Assembly: GCA_021791615.1 (NCBI GenBank)
Contig: JAJYWG010000254.1
Span: 1 to 64,000 of the forward strand
DNA from: Actinomycetes bacterium
GTDB taxonomy: Bacteria; Actinomycetota; Acidimicrobiia; Acidimicrobiales; RAAP-2
Direction of reading: 5' to 3'
Length of the DNA stretch: 64,000 nt
This document shows positions 16,870 to 24,745 of this stretch, piece after piece; positions within the stretch are counted from its first letter, which is position 1; the number at the start of each line of letters is the position of its first letter. Both the position numbers and the translations under genes were made by a program. The notes below the pieces were generated by a model. It saw only the letters and a program-made list of their open reading frames with translations. It searched no databases and had not been told where the DNA came from.

Positions 16870-18126
16870 TCAGCCGGCTCCGAATGCGACCGGAAGCGCG
16901 AACGGCGATCGGAAGGCCAGTCCTCGGATGTGCAAATCCTGCCCCGGTTCGGGTGCCAACCGGAGATTAGGACAGCGGTCCAAGAGGGTGTTGACCGCTA
17001 CCCGGGTCTCCATGCGGGCCAAGTGCATGCCGAGGCAGACGTGGACCCCGAAGCCGAAGCCAACGTGCTGGCGCACTTCGCGGAACATGTCGAACTCGTC
17101 GGGGTTGTCGTACTTGCGGGCGTCGTGGTTCGCTGCGCCGAGGAGCAACGCCACGTCGGCTCCCTCGGGAACCGGGACGCCCGCGATCTCGGTGTCCTTG
17201 GTCGCACGGCGGAGGATGACCGTGACCGGCGGCTCCCAGCGGATCGACTCTTCGAACGCCTGGGGGATGAGCGAGCGGTCCGCTCGGACGGCGTCGAGCT
17301 GGTCGGGATGGGTGAGCAGCCCGTAGAGCAGGCTTCCAGAGGATCGGTAGGTCGTCTCCACGCCGGCCGGGAGGAGCAGGCGAAGGAAGGAGTAGATCTC
17401 CTCGTCGGTCAGCCGCTGGCCGTCGACCTCGACGTGTACGAGCTCGGTGATGAGGTCGTCCTCGGGAACCGCCCTGCGCTTGGCCAGCACGTCGGCGAAG
17501 TAGTCCCGCAAGCCCTCCGACGCGGCCACGCCGCGCTCCCAGTTGGCCGAGACGCTGGTGATCTCCACTGCCCAGCGCTGGAACTTCGGGTAGTCGCGGC
17601 GGGGCAGGCCGAGGATCTGGGCGATCACCTGGACCGGGAAGTTGAAGGTGAGCTCTTTCACGAGGTCGGCGTGGCCCCGATCGGCAAAGTTGTCGATGAG
17701 CTCGTTGACGACCGCCCTGACCAGACCGTCCTCCCATTTCTCCAGCATCTTCGAGCGGAACGCCGGCGAGACCAGCGCTCGCTGCATCCGGTGCTCTGGT
17801 TCGTCCATCTGGAGGATGGTCCGACCCATCACCATCCCGATGACCCCCTCGTAGATCTGCGAGGAGAACGTCTCGTTGTCGCGTAGCACCTGGACACACT
17901 CGTCGAACCCGAGCACCGTGACTGGTTCGATCGGACCGAAGGTCTCGCTGGCGCCGGCGCCGAGGTCGATGGGGCCGACGTGGACCGGGCTCTCGGCCAG
18001 GAGCTCGGCCATGATCGGGAACGGGTCGCGTACGTCGCCGGCCACCGTGTCCTGGAGCTCGTAGGGATCGAACGGTGCGATCGTACCGGTGTCCTGGGGC
18101 GTGCCGGCGTCTTGGGTCGTGGTCAC
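16870..18126 (-). CDS. Cytochrome P450
   Basis: Soluble bacterial P450 of 418 residues. The GTG at 18126 has AGGAGG seven bases upstream. Motifs are the I-helix LPAGVETTYRS (oxygen activation, with the acid-Thr pair ET), the K-helix ESIRWEPP (ExxR), ILRRATKDTEIAGVPVP, and the heme loop VGFGFGVHVCLGMHLAR with the proximal Cys. It would hydroxylate a hydrophobic substrate using the nearby ferredoxin. It is divergent from a TetR gene with a 14-bp palindrome between them, so it is probably repressed by that TetR. Subfamily cannot be assigned safely; resemblance to steroid or terpenoid hydroxylases is inferred from the neighbours. Confidence 0.93.
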   Translation of the reverse strand: MTTTQDAGTPQDTGTIAPFDPYELQDTVAGDVRDPFPIMAELLAESPVHVGPIDLGAGASETFGPIEPVTVLGFDECVQVLRDNETFSSQIYEGVIGMVMGRTILQMDEPEHRMQRALVSPAFRSKMLEKWEDGLVRAVVNELIDNFADRGHADLVKELTFNFPVQVIAQILGLPRRDYPKFQRWAVEITSVSANWERGVAASEGLRDYFADVLAKRRAVPEDDLITELVHVEVDGQRLTDEEIYSFLRLLLPAGVETTYRSSGSLLYGLLTHPDQLDAVRADRSLIPQAFEESIRWEPPVTVILRRATKDTEIAGVPVPEGADVALLLGAANHDARKYDNPDEFDMFREVRQHVGFGFGVHVCLGMHLARMETRVAVNTLLDRCPNLRLAPEPGQDLHIRGLAFRSPFALPVAFGAG

Positions 18127-18185
18127 GATGCCACCTCCTGTCCCTCCCAGGCTGCACGCTGCGTGCAACCTGGCACACCCTACAG

Positions 18186-18199
18186 CAAACGTTCGTTTG
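18186..18199. promoter_or_regulatory. Palindromic operator CAAACG-TT-CGTTTG between P450 and TetR
   Basis: Perfect 6-2-6 inverted repeat in the 141-bp divergent intergenic region, 60 bp from the P450 start and 69 bp from the TetR start. Length and spacing suit a TetR-family dimer site. The sequence differs from the TGACA dyads, so a separate regulator is implied, most simply the adjacent TetR. Confidence 0.7.
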
Positions 18200-18267
18200 A
18201 CGCTCGGCACGGGGGCGGTACGGCGCTCGGTTCGACGGGGGCCCTGCTCCCGGCCGAGAATGACCCG

Positions 18268-18948
18268 GTGACCCCGCAACCCCCCTCGCCGGTCGGCAAT
18301 CTGACGACGGTCGGCACGACCCAGCGCCAGCACATTCTCGACACGGCCCTGGCGCTCATGTCCCAGCGCGGGGTGGACGGGACGAGCATGCGCGACCTGG
18401 CGGCAGCTGCCAACCTCAACGTGGCGTCGCTGTACCACTACTTCCCGTCCAAGCGGGACCTGCTGGTCGCAGTTCTCGAAGATCGCGGGTTCATCGCCGG
18501 ACTGGCAGCGCCGAGCCCGGCTGCGCTCACCCGCGATCCAGCCGATGCTCTGTCCGAGCTGCTCGACGACATCCTGCGCTCGATGCTCGAGGTGGAGGAC
18601 TTCATCCGCCTCATGCTCGGCGAAGTGCTCCGCGGTGACGAGACCGCCTTCGCTGTCGGCGCCGAGCTCTTCGCCGCCACCCAGGCATCGCTCGAACGAT
18701 GGCTGGCCGAGTGCGATCCCCAAGTCTGCGAGGAGACGGGGCCCGCCGCAGTCGCCCGGATGCTGCGAGCGATGGTCGTCGGGCTGTTCTTCGAGCACGT
18801 CGCGGGCGTGCTCGACGACGGCGACGACCCGGCGGGGGCGTTCCGGCGGCGGGCCGAGGAGGCGGCGGCGCTGCTTCGCTCCCGGGCCGCCAGCTCCTCA
18901 TCGGATCCAGGCGATGCTGCTCGCTCGGGCTCCGATCAGGCCAGGTAG
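18268..18948 (+). CDS. TetR-family transcriptional regulator
   Basis: TetR regulator of 226 residues from a GTG at 18268. The HTH spans about 16-62: RQHILDTALALMSQRG, then TSMRDLAAAANLNVASLYHYFPSKRDLL, the classical family block. The C-terminal ligand domain is helical (AFRRRAEEAAALLRSRA near the end). GAGAAT six bases before the GTG suits a leaderless start. It is divergent from the P450 and separated by the CAAACG palindrome, so local autoregulated control of the P450 is likely. The ligand is unknown. Its 3-prime end overlaps the convergent ligase by 13 bp. Confidence 0.9.
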   Translation: MTPQPPSPVGNLTTVGTTQRQHILDTALALMSQRGVDGTSMRDLAAAANLNVASLYHYFPSKRDLLVAVLEDRGFIAGLAAPSPAALTRDPADALSELLDDILRSMLEVEDFIRLMLGEVLRGDETAFAVGAELFAATQASLERWLAECDPQVCEETGPAAVARMLRAMVVGLFFEHVAGVLDDGDDPAGAFRRRAEEAAALLRSRAASSSSDPGDAARSGSDQAR

Positions 18949-20504
18949 TCCTGTCGCAGCAGGCGCTTCACGACCTTGCCGTTGGGATCCCTCGGCAGCT
19001 CGTCGACCAGCTTCCACTCCCTCGGCACCTTGTAGTCGGCGAGGTGCGCTCGGACGTGGCCGGCCAGCTCGTCGACCGACACCGCGGAGCGTGCCTCGAC
19101 GACTGCCACCAACTGCTCGCCGTCTCGCTCGTGGGGCACACCGAAGACGGCGCAGTCGACGACTGCCGGGTGGCGGTAGAGGACCTCTTCGATCTCGCGA
19201 GGTGCGACGTTGACCCCGCCCCACAGCACCATGTCCGACGCCCGGTCGGTGATGGTGAGGTAGCCGTCGGCGTCCAGGTGCCCGATGTCCCCGACCGTGA
19301 ACGCCTCGTCACGCCACGCCTGCGCCGTTGCGTCAGGATCATTGCGGTAGGTGAAACGCTGGGCGCCGGGGGGCTTGATCCAGATGATCCCGTCGGTCCC
19401 GGCCGGCAGCGGCTCGCCGGCCTCGGACAGCACTCGGATCTCGACACCGGGCCACGGACGACCGACGCTGCCGGGGTGCTCCTTCCACTCGTGCGGGGAG
19501 ATCCTGGTGGCACCCCCCTCGCTCGCGCCGTAGAGCTCGTGGATCTCGGTGCGGGGGAACGCCTCCATCATGCGGTACTTGACCGCGACCGGGCACGGTG
19601 CGCCGCCGTGGACGATCAGGCGCAGCGTGGAGACCTCCGCTGCACGGCGCTCCTCCTCGGGGACCTCCAGCAACCGGATGAAGTGCGCCGGCACCATGAA
19701 CGAGCGGGTCCCCCCGTATCGGTGCACGGCCCCGAGGAACTCCCGCGCGTCGAACCGATCGAGAAGGACCGTCGTCGCACCGACGTACAGAGCGGTGAGG
19801 GCCCACCCGGCATGCGCTGCGTGGTAGGCGGGCCCCGACATCACGTAGACGTCGTCCGAGGTCCAGCCCCACAAGGCCGCCTGGCCTTGCATCCCTGCCC
19901 GGCGGGCGGCGAGGTCCCCGAGCCCGCCGTGCACGACGCCCTTGGGGCGGGCGGTGGTCCCCGAGGTGTAGAAGACGAGCTCGGGCCCCGGACCGCTGTC
20001 GAGCGACGGGTCGGCAGGAGAGCGAGCGATCCGATCCTCGTAGCCGCCAAGGGACCGTGGCCGACCACCCGAGGACTGCGGACCGCCGGGCGGCTCGTCG
20101 GTGAGAAGCGGGGGGGAGCCGATCCCGGCTCGCTGCACGGCCTCGCCGATCACGTCGGCGAGATCGCCGTTCCCCACCACGGCGCCCACCCCTGCGTCGG
20201 CGAGGAGAAAGCTGAGCTCCGAGGCTTTGAGGTGCCAGTTGACCGGGAGGTACGGCGCACCAGCCATGGCCGCCGCGATCGCCACTTCGAAAGGCTCGAA
20301 CCCGTTGCGCAGGACTGCCGCCACCGGGCGGCCGGGCCCGGCGCCCATCTCGGCAAGGACCGCGGCCAAGCGCCGCGCCCGGTCGTCGAGCTCACCGTAG
20401 GTGCGCATCCGCTCTCCCACCACGAGCGCCGCGTGCTCCGGCTGCCGGTGGGCGTGGGACGTGACGCCTTGCTCCGCCGCTGCTCCGCCGGCTGTCGTGC
20501 CCAC
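18936..20504 (-). CDS. AMP-forming acyl-CoA synthetase
   Basis: Adenylate-forming ligase of 522 residues from a GTG at 20504; the upstream open frame enters the divergent SRPBCC gene, so it was not used. Motifs: VFYTSGTTARPKGVVHGG (phosphate loop), HELYGASEGGATRIS (adenine region), FTVGDIGHLDADGYLTITDRASDM, and the terminal PNGKVVKRLLR with the catalytic Lys. It activates a carboxylic acid to CoA in the cytoplasm. It is convergent with TetR (13-bp overlap) and divergent from the SRPBCC gene with 61 bp between the starts. No dyad of the TGACA type is present there. Substrate unknown. Confidence 0.9.
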   Translation of the reverse strand: MGTTAGGAAAEQGVTSHAHRQPEHAALVVGERMRTYGELDDRARRLAAVLAEMGAGPGRPVAAVLRNGFEPFEVAIAAAMAGAPYLPVNWHLKASELSFLLADAGVGAVVGNGDLADVIGEAVQRAGIGSPPLLTDEPPGGPQSSGGRPRSLGGYEDRIARSPADPSLDSGPGPELVFYTSGTTARPKGVVHGGLGDLAARRAGMQGQAALWGWTSDDVYVMSGPAYHAAHAGWALTALYVGATTVLLDRFDAREFLGAVHRYGGTRSFMVPAHFIRLLEVPEEERRAAEVSTLRLIVHGGAPCPVAVKYRMMEAFPRTEIHELYGASEGGATRISPHEWKEHPGSVGRPWPGVEIRVLSEAGEPLPAGTDGIIWIKPPGAQRFTYRNDPDATAQAWRDEAFTVGDIGHLDADGYLTITDRASDMVLWGGVNVAPREIEEVLYRHPAVVDCAVFGVPHERDGEQLVAVVEARSAVSVDELAGHVRAHLADYKVPREWKLVDELPRDPNGKVVKRLLRQDYLA

Positions 20505-20565
20505 GATGCGCGAAGGTAGCACCGACGTGTTGCCGGGTCCGGGGGTGGAAGGGTAAGCAAGGGTG

Positions 20566-21036
20566 ATGACGAAGCCCGACGCCGAGGAGACCGTAGAGAT
20601 TGCCGCGCCGGCACCGGACGTCTGGGCGTTGCGCCTCGATTTCACCAGGCTTCCCGAGTACAACCCCGACGTGAGCGAGGTGAACCGCATCCGTTCTGGC
20701 TCGGGGATCGGTGGCGAGCTGGGTGCTGGGGCGTGCTACCGGTTCGTCCTGGCGACCTCCCACGGGCCTCACCCCGTCGAGCTCGCCGTCAGCTCGGTCG
20801 TCGAGGACCGCGAGGTGGTCGCGACCATGGACGGGGCGCTGAGAGCCCGGGAGGCCTTCCAGGTGGAGGCTCTCAGCCCCGTACGGTGCCGGGCGAGCCT
20901 CGCACTCTGGCTGGAGCTGCCCGCAGGGATCGCCCCGGAGGTGGCCGAGGGCGTCGTGGAGGGTGGGAGGCGTCAGATCCGAGCCGAGCTGGACCGCATG
21001 AACGAGGTGCTTTCGGCTCCGGCTGCGCCGGCATGA
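20566..21036 (+). CDS. SRPBCC (polyketide cyclase/START-like) protein
   Basis: Protein of 156 residues from the ATG at 20566, with GGAAGGG upstream; a GTG three bases earlier is also possible. It begins TVEIAAPAPDVWALRLDFTRLPEYN, the first strand and helix of SRPBCC hydrophobic-ligand binding domains. The central ATSHGPHPVELAVSSVVEDREVVA strands and the C-terminal long helix (EGGRRQIRAELDRMNEVL) complete the fold. Members bind lipids or polyketides or act as cyclases. It is followed 25 bp later by the PaaK-like ligase and may present a hydrophobic acid to it; this is inference. Confidence 0.78.
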   Translation: MTKPDAEETVEIAAPAPDVWALRLDFTRLPEYNPDVSEVNRIRSGSGIGGELGAGACYRFVLATSHGPHPVELAVSSVVEDREVVATMDGALRAREAFQVEALSPVRCRASLALWLELPAGIAPEVAEGVVEGGRRQIRAELDRMNEVLSAPAAPA

Positions 21037-21053
21037 GCCCGGCTGTGCCAACA

Positions 21054-21067
21054 TGACAGCCATGTCA
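21054..21067. promoter_or_regulatory. Operator-like dyad TGACA-GCCA-TGTCA (site 3)
   Basis: Perfect 5-4-5 dyad that contains the ATG (21062) of the PaaK-like gene in its right half. CAACAT at 21049-21054 lies seven bases before that ATG, so the dyad would cover the transcription start of a leaderless mRNA. Confidence 0.65.
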
Positions 21068-22414
21068 GGTCCCGACTCGGTCTCGACTCCCCCGTTCGCC
21101 CCCGGCATGCTCGGACCGATCCCCCGCGATCCGGGCCAGGCGCTCTGGGACCCCGACAAGCAGGCGATGGACCCGGAACGGCGGCGCCATCTCCAAGACC
21201 AGCGAGTGAGGGATCTCGTCACCCGGGTCATCGAGACGCCGGTGCCCCTGTTCAAGGACAAGCTCGCCGCAGCCGGCGTTCACAGTCCCGAGGACGTGAG
21301 CGGCGTCGACGATCTCTGGAGGATCCCCCTCACTGTGAAGCAGGACCTCCGGGACTCGGAGGCCGCTGCACCGCCGTGGGGTACGTACCGCTTCACCGAT
21401 CCCCGAGACGGCGTGCGTCTCGGGACGTCGACCGGGACCACCGGGCAGCCGACCATCACGATCTGGACCCGCAAGGACCTCTGGGTCGAGTACGAGTCAG
21501 GCGCCCGCAACTGGTGGCGGATGGGCTACCGCCCCGGGATGATCGTGACCCACGCGCATCCGGCCTACCTCTACGGAGGCGGACAGATGCTCCAGGGAAC
21601 CTACGAGTACCTCGGGCTGCTGAGCCTGTGGGTGCCGCCGCCCGACACCGACGAGCTGGCCGAGCAGGCCGTCCGCTTCTGGACGCGGGTGACCCCGGAC
21701 ATCCCTTTCATGGGCTTCGCCACCGGGCGCTTCCTCGAGGTCGCCAACAAGTTGGGCATCCCTCTCGAAGACGCAGGCCTCACGGGCCTCAAAGCGCCAC
21801 CGGGCTTCGGGATGGGTCGTGGCGGCATGCCTCTCATGACGGCGGGAGCCGAGTGCTACGCATACGTCGGCGGCCCGTGCGGGCAGTCGCCGGGCGCCCA
21901 CATTCACGAGGACTGGGCCGTGGTCCAGGCCGTCGACCCGGCCACCGGGCGCGAAGTCCCCGACGGCGAGTGGGGCAACCTCACCGTGACCACCCTGGAT
22001 CGGGACAACGGCCTGCTGCGCTACGACCTCGAGGAGGCCTGTGCCATCCTGCGCGAGCCGTGCCCGTGCGGGGAGACCTCCATCCGCGGCCTGTGGGGCG
22101 GGAGGTTCAAGGATCTGCTCACCTGTCAGGGCACCCGGTTCCAGCTCAACGAGCTCGAGTCGGTGCTGCGCGGCATCGAAGAGCTGAGCCGCCCTTCACT
22201 CGAGTACCAGGTGGTCCAGCCCGACGGCAGCGACACCCCGCTCAAAGTGCGCGTAGAAGTGGCATCGGAGGATGCAGACCTGCGACGCCGGGCTGCCGAG
22301 CGCCTCGCTGCCGACGTCAAGGCGGCGCTCGGCGTGGTCGTGGACGCCGAGCTCCTCGATCGCGACACCATCCCCCGGGCCGGCTACAAAGCGACCCGGA
22401 TCGTCGACTCTTGA
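21062..22414 (+). CDS. PaaK-like phenylacetate-CoA ligase family protein
   Basis: Adenylate-forming ligase of 450 residues from the ATG at 21062; a second ATG at 21053 adds three residues. It belongs to the PaaK branch: GTSTGTTGQPTITIWT phosphate loop (about 122-137), SLWVPPPDTDELA, GGPCGQSPGAHIHEDWAVV, ILREPCPCGETSIRGLWGGRFKDLL near 330-355, and the terminal PRAGYKATRIV. The pair of Cys in PCPCG is a hallmark of the family. It would make an aryl- or cycloalkyl-acetyl-CoA from the acid. A TGACA dyad covers the start, placing it in the putative regulon. Confidence 0.87.
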   Translation: MSGPDSVSTPPFAPGMLGPIPRDPGQALWDPDKQAMDPERRRHLQDQRVRDLVTRVIETPVPLFKDKLAAAGVHSPEDVSGVDDLWRIPLTVKQDLRDSEAAAPPWGTYRFTDPRDGVRLGTSTGTTGQPTITIWTRKDLWVEYESGARNWWRMGYRPGMIVTHAHPAYLYGGGQMLQGTYEYLGLLSLWVPPPDTDELAEQAVRFWTRVTPDIPFMGFATGRFLEVANKLGIPLEDAGLTGLKAPPGFGMGRGGMPLMTAGAECYAYVGGPCGQSPGAHIHEDWAVVQAVDPATGREVPDGEWGNLTVTTLDRDNGLLRYDLEEACAILREPCPCGETSIRGLWGGRFKDLLTCQGTRFQLNELESVLRGIEELSRPSLEYQVVQPDGSDTPLKVRVEVASEDADLRRRAAERLAADVKAALGVVVDAELLDRDTIPRAGYKATRIVDS

Positions 22415-22457
22415 ACGGGCTCCATCGGCCCGAGCCGCGCTGATGGAGGCACGCCGA

Positions 22458-22736
22458 TCAGAGGTCCGAGTCGCGGGCGCGGCCAACCTCTTGGACCTCG
22501 CGCACCGCCGTCGTGCGGAACCCGAGGCTCGTCTCGGTGGCGCCTGCGACCTCGGTAGCCCAGTAGACGACCATCGCCTTGCCGAGCACGGGGCCGTCGA
22601 TGGCGATGAACCGGCGCCAGATCCCGTCCTGGGGCTGGGTGTCGGCAGGGCCGTGGCGACCGTGGACGCGCCGGATCTGCTTCCCGTCGCAGTCGACGTC
22701 GTAGACCGATCCGGACTCGGTACGGACTCGCAGCAC
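22458..22736 (-). CDS. Small hypothetical protein
   Basis: Predicted protein of 92 residues; I do not recognise it. The GTG at 22736 is chosen because the hexamer TACACT (22749-22744) stands five bases before it, as expected for a leaderless start; a TTG at 22784 would add 16 low-complexity residues. Features are an N-terminal strand-rich part (RVRTESGSVYDVDCDGKQIRR) quoted here as RVRTESGSVYDVD plus GKQIRRV, then WRRFIAIDGPVLGKAMVVYW and SLGFRTTAVREV. A beta-sheet fold with a Trp-Arg-Arg-Phe centre is likely. It stands between the PaaK-like ligase (convergent) and the DedA gene (divergent). Confidence 0.5.
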   Translation of the reverse strand: MLRVRTESGSVYDVDCDGKQIRRVHGRHGPADTQPQDGIWRRFIAIDGPVLGKAMVVYWATEVAGATETSLGFRTTAVREVQEVGRARDSDL

Positions 22737-22828
22737 GCCCCGGAGTGTAGGGCCGGTCGCCGCCTGAGGAGAGGCTGTGGCCAATTGTCGCAGGATGGAG
22801 CGGCGGGGCGGCTAGAAAGGGGGCTTCC

Positions 22829-23650
22829 ATGGAACATTTTCTCTCCCACTGGGGCTACCTGGCGCTGTTCGCGTTCAACTTCACCTCGGCGCTCGGGATC
22901 CCGGTCGGCTCGGAGCCGGCCATGGGCTACGCCGGCGCGCTGGCCAGTGGGGAGCTGACCGCCCACGGCGACCCCCATCTCCAGCTCGGGATCGTGATAC
23001 TCGTCGCGATCGCCGGGGACACCGCGGGGTCGGTCGCCGGGTACTCGATCGGCCGGTTCGGGGGGCGGCCCCTCATCGACCGTCTCGGTCGCTTCATCCT
23101 GCTCACCCACCGCGACTTGGACCGGGCCGAGGCGTGGTTCGAGCGCCGAGGCGATCCATTCGTCTTCGTCGGCCGGCTCATCCCGCTCCTGCGCTCCTTC
23201 GTCTCTTTGGCCGCCGGTATCGGGGAGATGGCGTTCGGCACCTTTCTCGCCTTCACGCTCCTCGGGGTCGCGATCTATGACGCCGCCATCTGCAGCATCG
23301 GCTATGCCCTCGGAAGCGGTTGGGACCACGTGATCAAGGCCTTTAGCGATGCCGGCTACGTGGTGGCCGCACTCGTCGTCTTGGGCGTGGTCGGTGTCAT
23401 CCTCCACCGGGTGAGTGTCATCCGAGCCGAGAACAGCGGTCGTGCCCCGTCAGGACAGCGAGGCCGCCATGCGCCGGGCGCGGCCGGTGGCGAGCGGGCC
23501 GACGGGAATGTCGGTTCGGGGTTCCAGCCTGTGGGGAGTGCGACCGCCGACGCGCTCACGGACGTGACCCGAGAGCCCCTCCGCCCGCACGAGCACAGCC
23601 ACGTGAAGGTGCGGCCACCGGTCCGCCCGGAGACCGAACCGGCCGACTGA
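22829..23650 (+). CDS. DedA-family (SNARE-associated / VTT domain) membrane protein
   Basis: Integral membrane protein of 273 residues. It has the DedA pattern: hydrophobic segments near 7-24, 50-75 with GDTAGSVAGYSIGRFGGRP, the amphipathic WFERRGDPFVFVGRLIPLLRSFVSLAAGIGEM (landmarks RGDPFVFVGR and PLLRSFVSLAAG), and further helices at 130-200. DedA proteins are undecaprenyl-phosphate or phosphatidylethanolamine flippase-like transporters that support membrane homeostasis. The last 70 residues are hydrophilic, Gly/Ala/Arg-rich and probably cytoplasmic and disordered. The ATG has the Shine-Dalgarno GAAAGGGGG. It has no obvious link to the catabolic genes. Confidence 0.88.
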   Translation: MEHFLSHWGYLALFAFNFTSALGIPVGSEPAMGYAGALASGELTAHGDPHLQLGIVILVAIAGDTAGSVAGYSIGRFGGRPLIDRLGRFILLTHRDLDRAEAWFERRGDPFVFVGRLIPLLRSFVSLAAGIGEMAFGTFLAFTLLGVAIYDAAICSIGYALGSGWDHVIKAFSDAGYVVAALVVLGVVGVILHRVSVIRAENSGRAPSGQRGRHAPGAAGGERADGNVGSGFQPVGSATADALTDVTREPLRPHEHSHVKVRPPVRPETEPAD

Positions 23651-23730
23651 GCTCGGGGGACCCAGGTGCTCGGGGGACCCAGGTGCTCAGGGGACCCAGG
23701 TGCTCGGGGAACCCAGGTGCTCGGGGGACC
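23651..23730. repeat. 17-bp tandem repeat, 4.7 copies
   Basis: Units of GCTCGGGGGACCCAGGT begin at 23651, 23668, 23685, 23702 and 23719; two carry single changes and the last is truncated. It fills the gap between two convergent genes. No terminator with a T-run is visible. Confidence 0.9.
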
Positions 23731-23736
23731 AGCCCC

Positions 23737-24708
23737 TCAGGTCCTTTGGGCAGCCCGCCAGGGGCCGAGGTCGAGACCCGGATAGCGTTCCGCAGTCGCG
23801 TCGAGCAACTCCTCGGACCAGATCGGGTGGCCGGGGGGCGGGAAGCCGAAAAGCTCCAGGTCTCTCACGCTCGAGCCCTCGACAAACGCGGTCCACTCGT
23901 CGGAGGTGGAGACCGATTGCTGGGTGTCGTACCCGATCCAGTCCTGGTCGGCACCCTTGAACGCCAGCGCCAGCAAGAACCTGGCCGTCCCCGACGACTC
24001 GAAGGGAGCCCCGCGATGGAAGACATCGGCGCGGTACGCGAGGTACGAACCACGCACGCCGGGGGCACGATGCTCGAGACGGTAGAGATCGGGCTCCATT
24101 CCCGGGAGCAGCACCCCATAACGGGCCGCCACCGGCGAGCTGCCGGTCGCGCCGGCCGAGTCGGAAAGGCGGACAAGGCGCGTGGGGTTGTCGTCGTCGG
24201 TGACGTCCGAGAGGTACAGGAAACCCTGGACGTTCCACCACGGTGCGCGAGACACGGCGGGGAGCCACGAGTGATTGCGGTCGGTGTGCATCGGCTGCTC
24301 GTAGTTCGTGAGCCCGGAGTACTTGGCGCTCGCCTGCGCCTGATAGAGGCGAATGTCGGGCGTGCCGAGCGCACGTTCGGCGAAGTCGACAACTGAAGCA
24401 TGGACGCATAGGCGGTTGAGCCTCCCCGCACCAGGGAACGGGAAGGTCTTCACCCATCGCTGCTGCTCGGGCCGGAAACCCGGACCCTCCTCGGGCCAGA
24501 CGAACCCGGCTCGGGGCTCCGCCGGTCGGCCCTTCCATCGTTCGGTCACGCCGTCGGGGTCCGCGTGGTACTCCTCGGCGCTCGGAAAGATCTCCCAAAG
24601 GTCTTCGGTGGCAGCATCGATCTCGTCGGTCCCCACCAGACCCTCGAGGAGCACCCACCCTTCACGGCGCCACGCGGCCACCTCCTCTTCGGTCGCCAGC
24701 CGCGCCAT
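23737..24708 (-). CDS. Phytanoyl-CoA dioxygenase (PhyH) family protein
   Basis: Fe(II)/2-oxoglutarate dioxygenase of 323 residues from the ATG at 24708 (a GTG at 24711 is equivalent). The metal triad is visible as His141-x-Asp143 in QPMHTDRNH and His231 in ADVFHRGAP; Arg243 in TARFLLAL is placed to bind 2-oxoglutarate. The family hydroxylates the alpha-carbon of phytanoyl-CoA and diverse other substrates. It is followed 37 bp upstream on the strand by an acyl-CoA ligase gene (24746-26371), an order in which the ligase would make the CoA ester that PhyH then hydroxylates; alpha-oxidation of a methyl-branched acid is a reasonable inference. Confidence 0.88.
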   Translation of the reverse strand: MARLATEEEVAAWRREGWVLLEGLVGTDEIDAATEDLWEIFPSAEEYHADPDGVTERWKGRPAEPRAGFVWPEEGPGFRPEQQRWVKTFPFPGAGRLNRLCVHASVVDFAERALGTPDIRLYQAQASAKYSGLTNYEQPMHTDRNHSWLPAVSRAPWWNVQGFLYLSDVTDDDNPTRLVRLSDSAGATGSSPVAARYGVLLPGMEPDLYRLEHRAPGVRGSYLAYRADVFHRGAPFESSGTARFLLALAFKGADQDWIGYDTQQSVSTSDEWTAFVEGSSVRDLELFGFPPPGHPIWSEELLDATAERYPGLDLGPWRAAQRT

Positions 24709-24745
24709 CACGCCGCCTGGCCGCGATCCCGAGCGGGCGACTCGG

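Noticed and set aside
18186..18199. KstR or KstR2 steroid regulator sites
   Set aside because: The palindrome CAAACG-TT-CGTTTG does not match the published KstR (TNNAACANGTTNNA) or KstR2 patterns, and no such site was seen elsewhere in the window.
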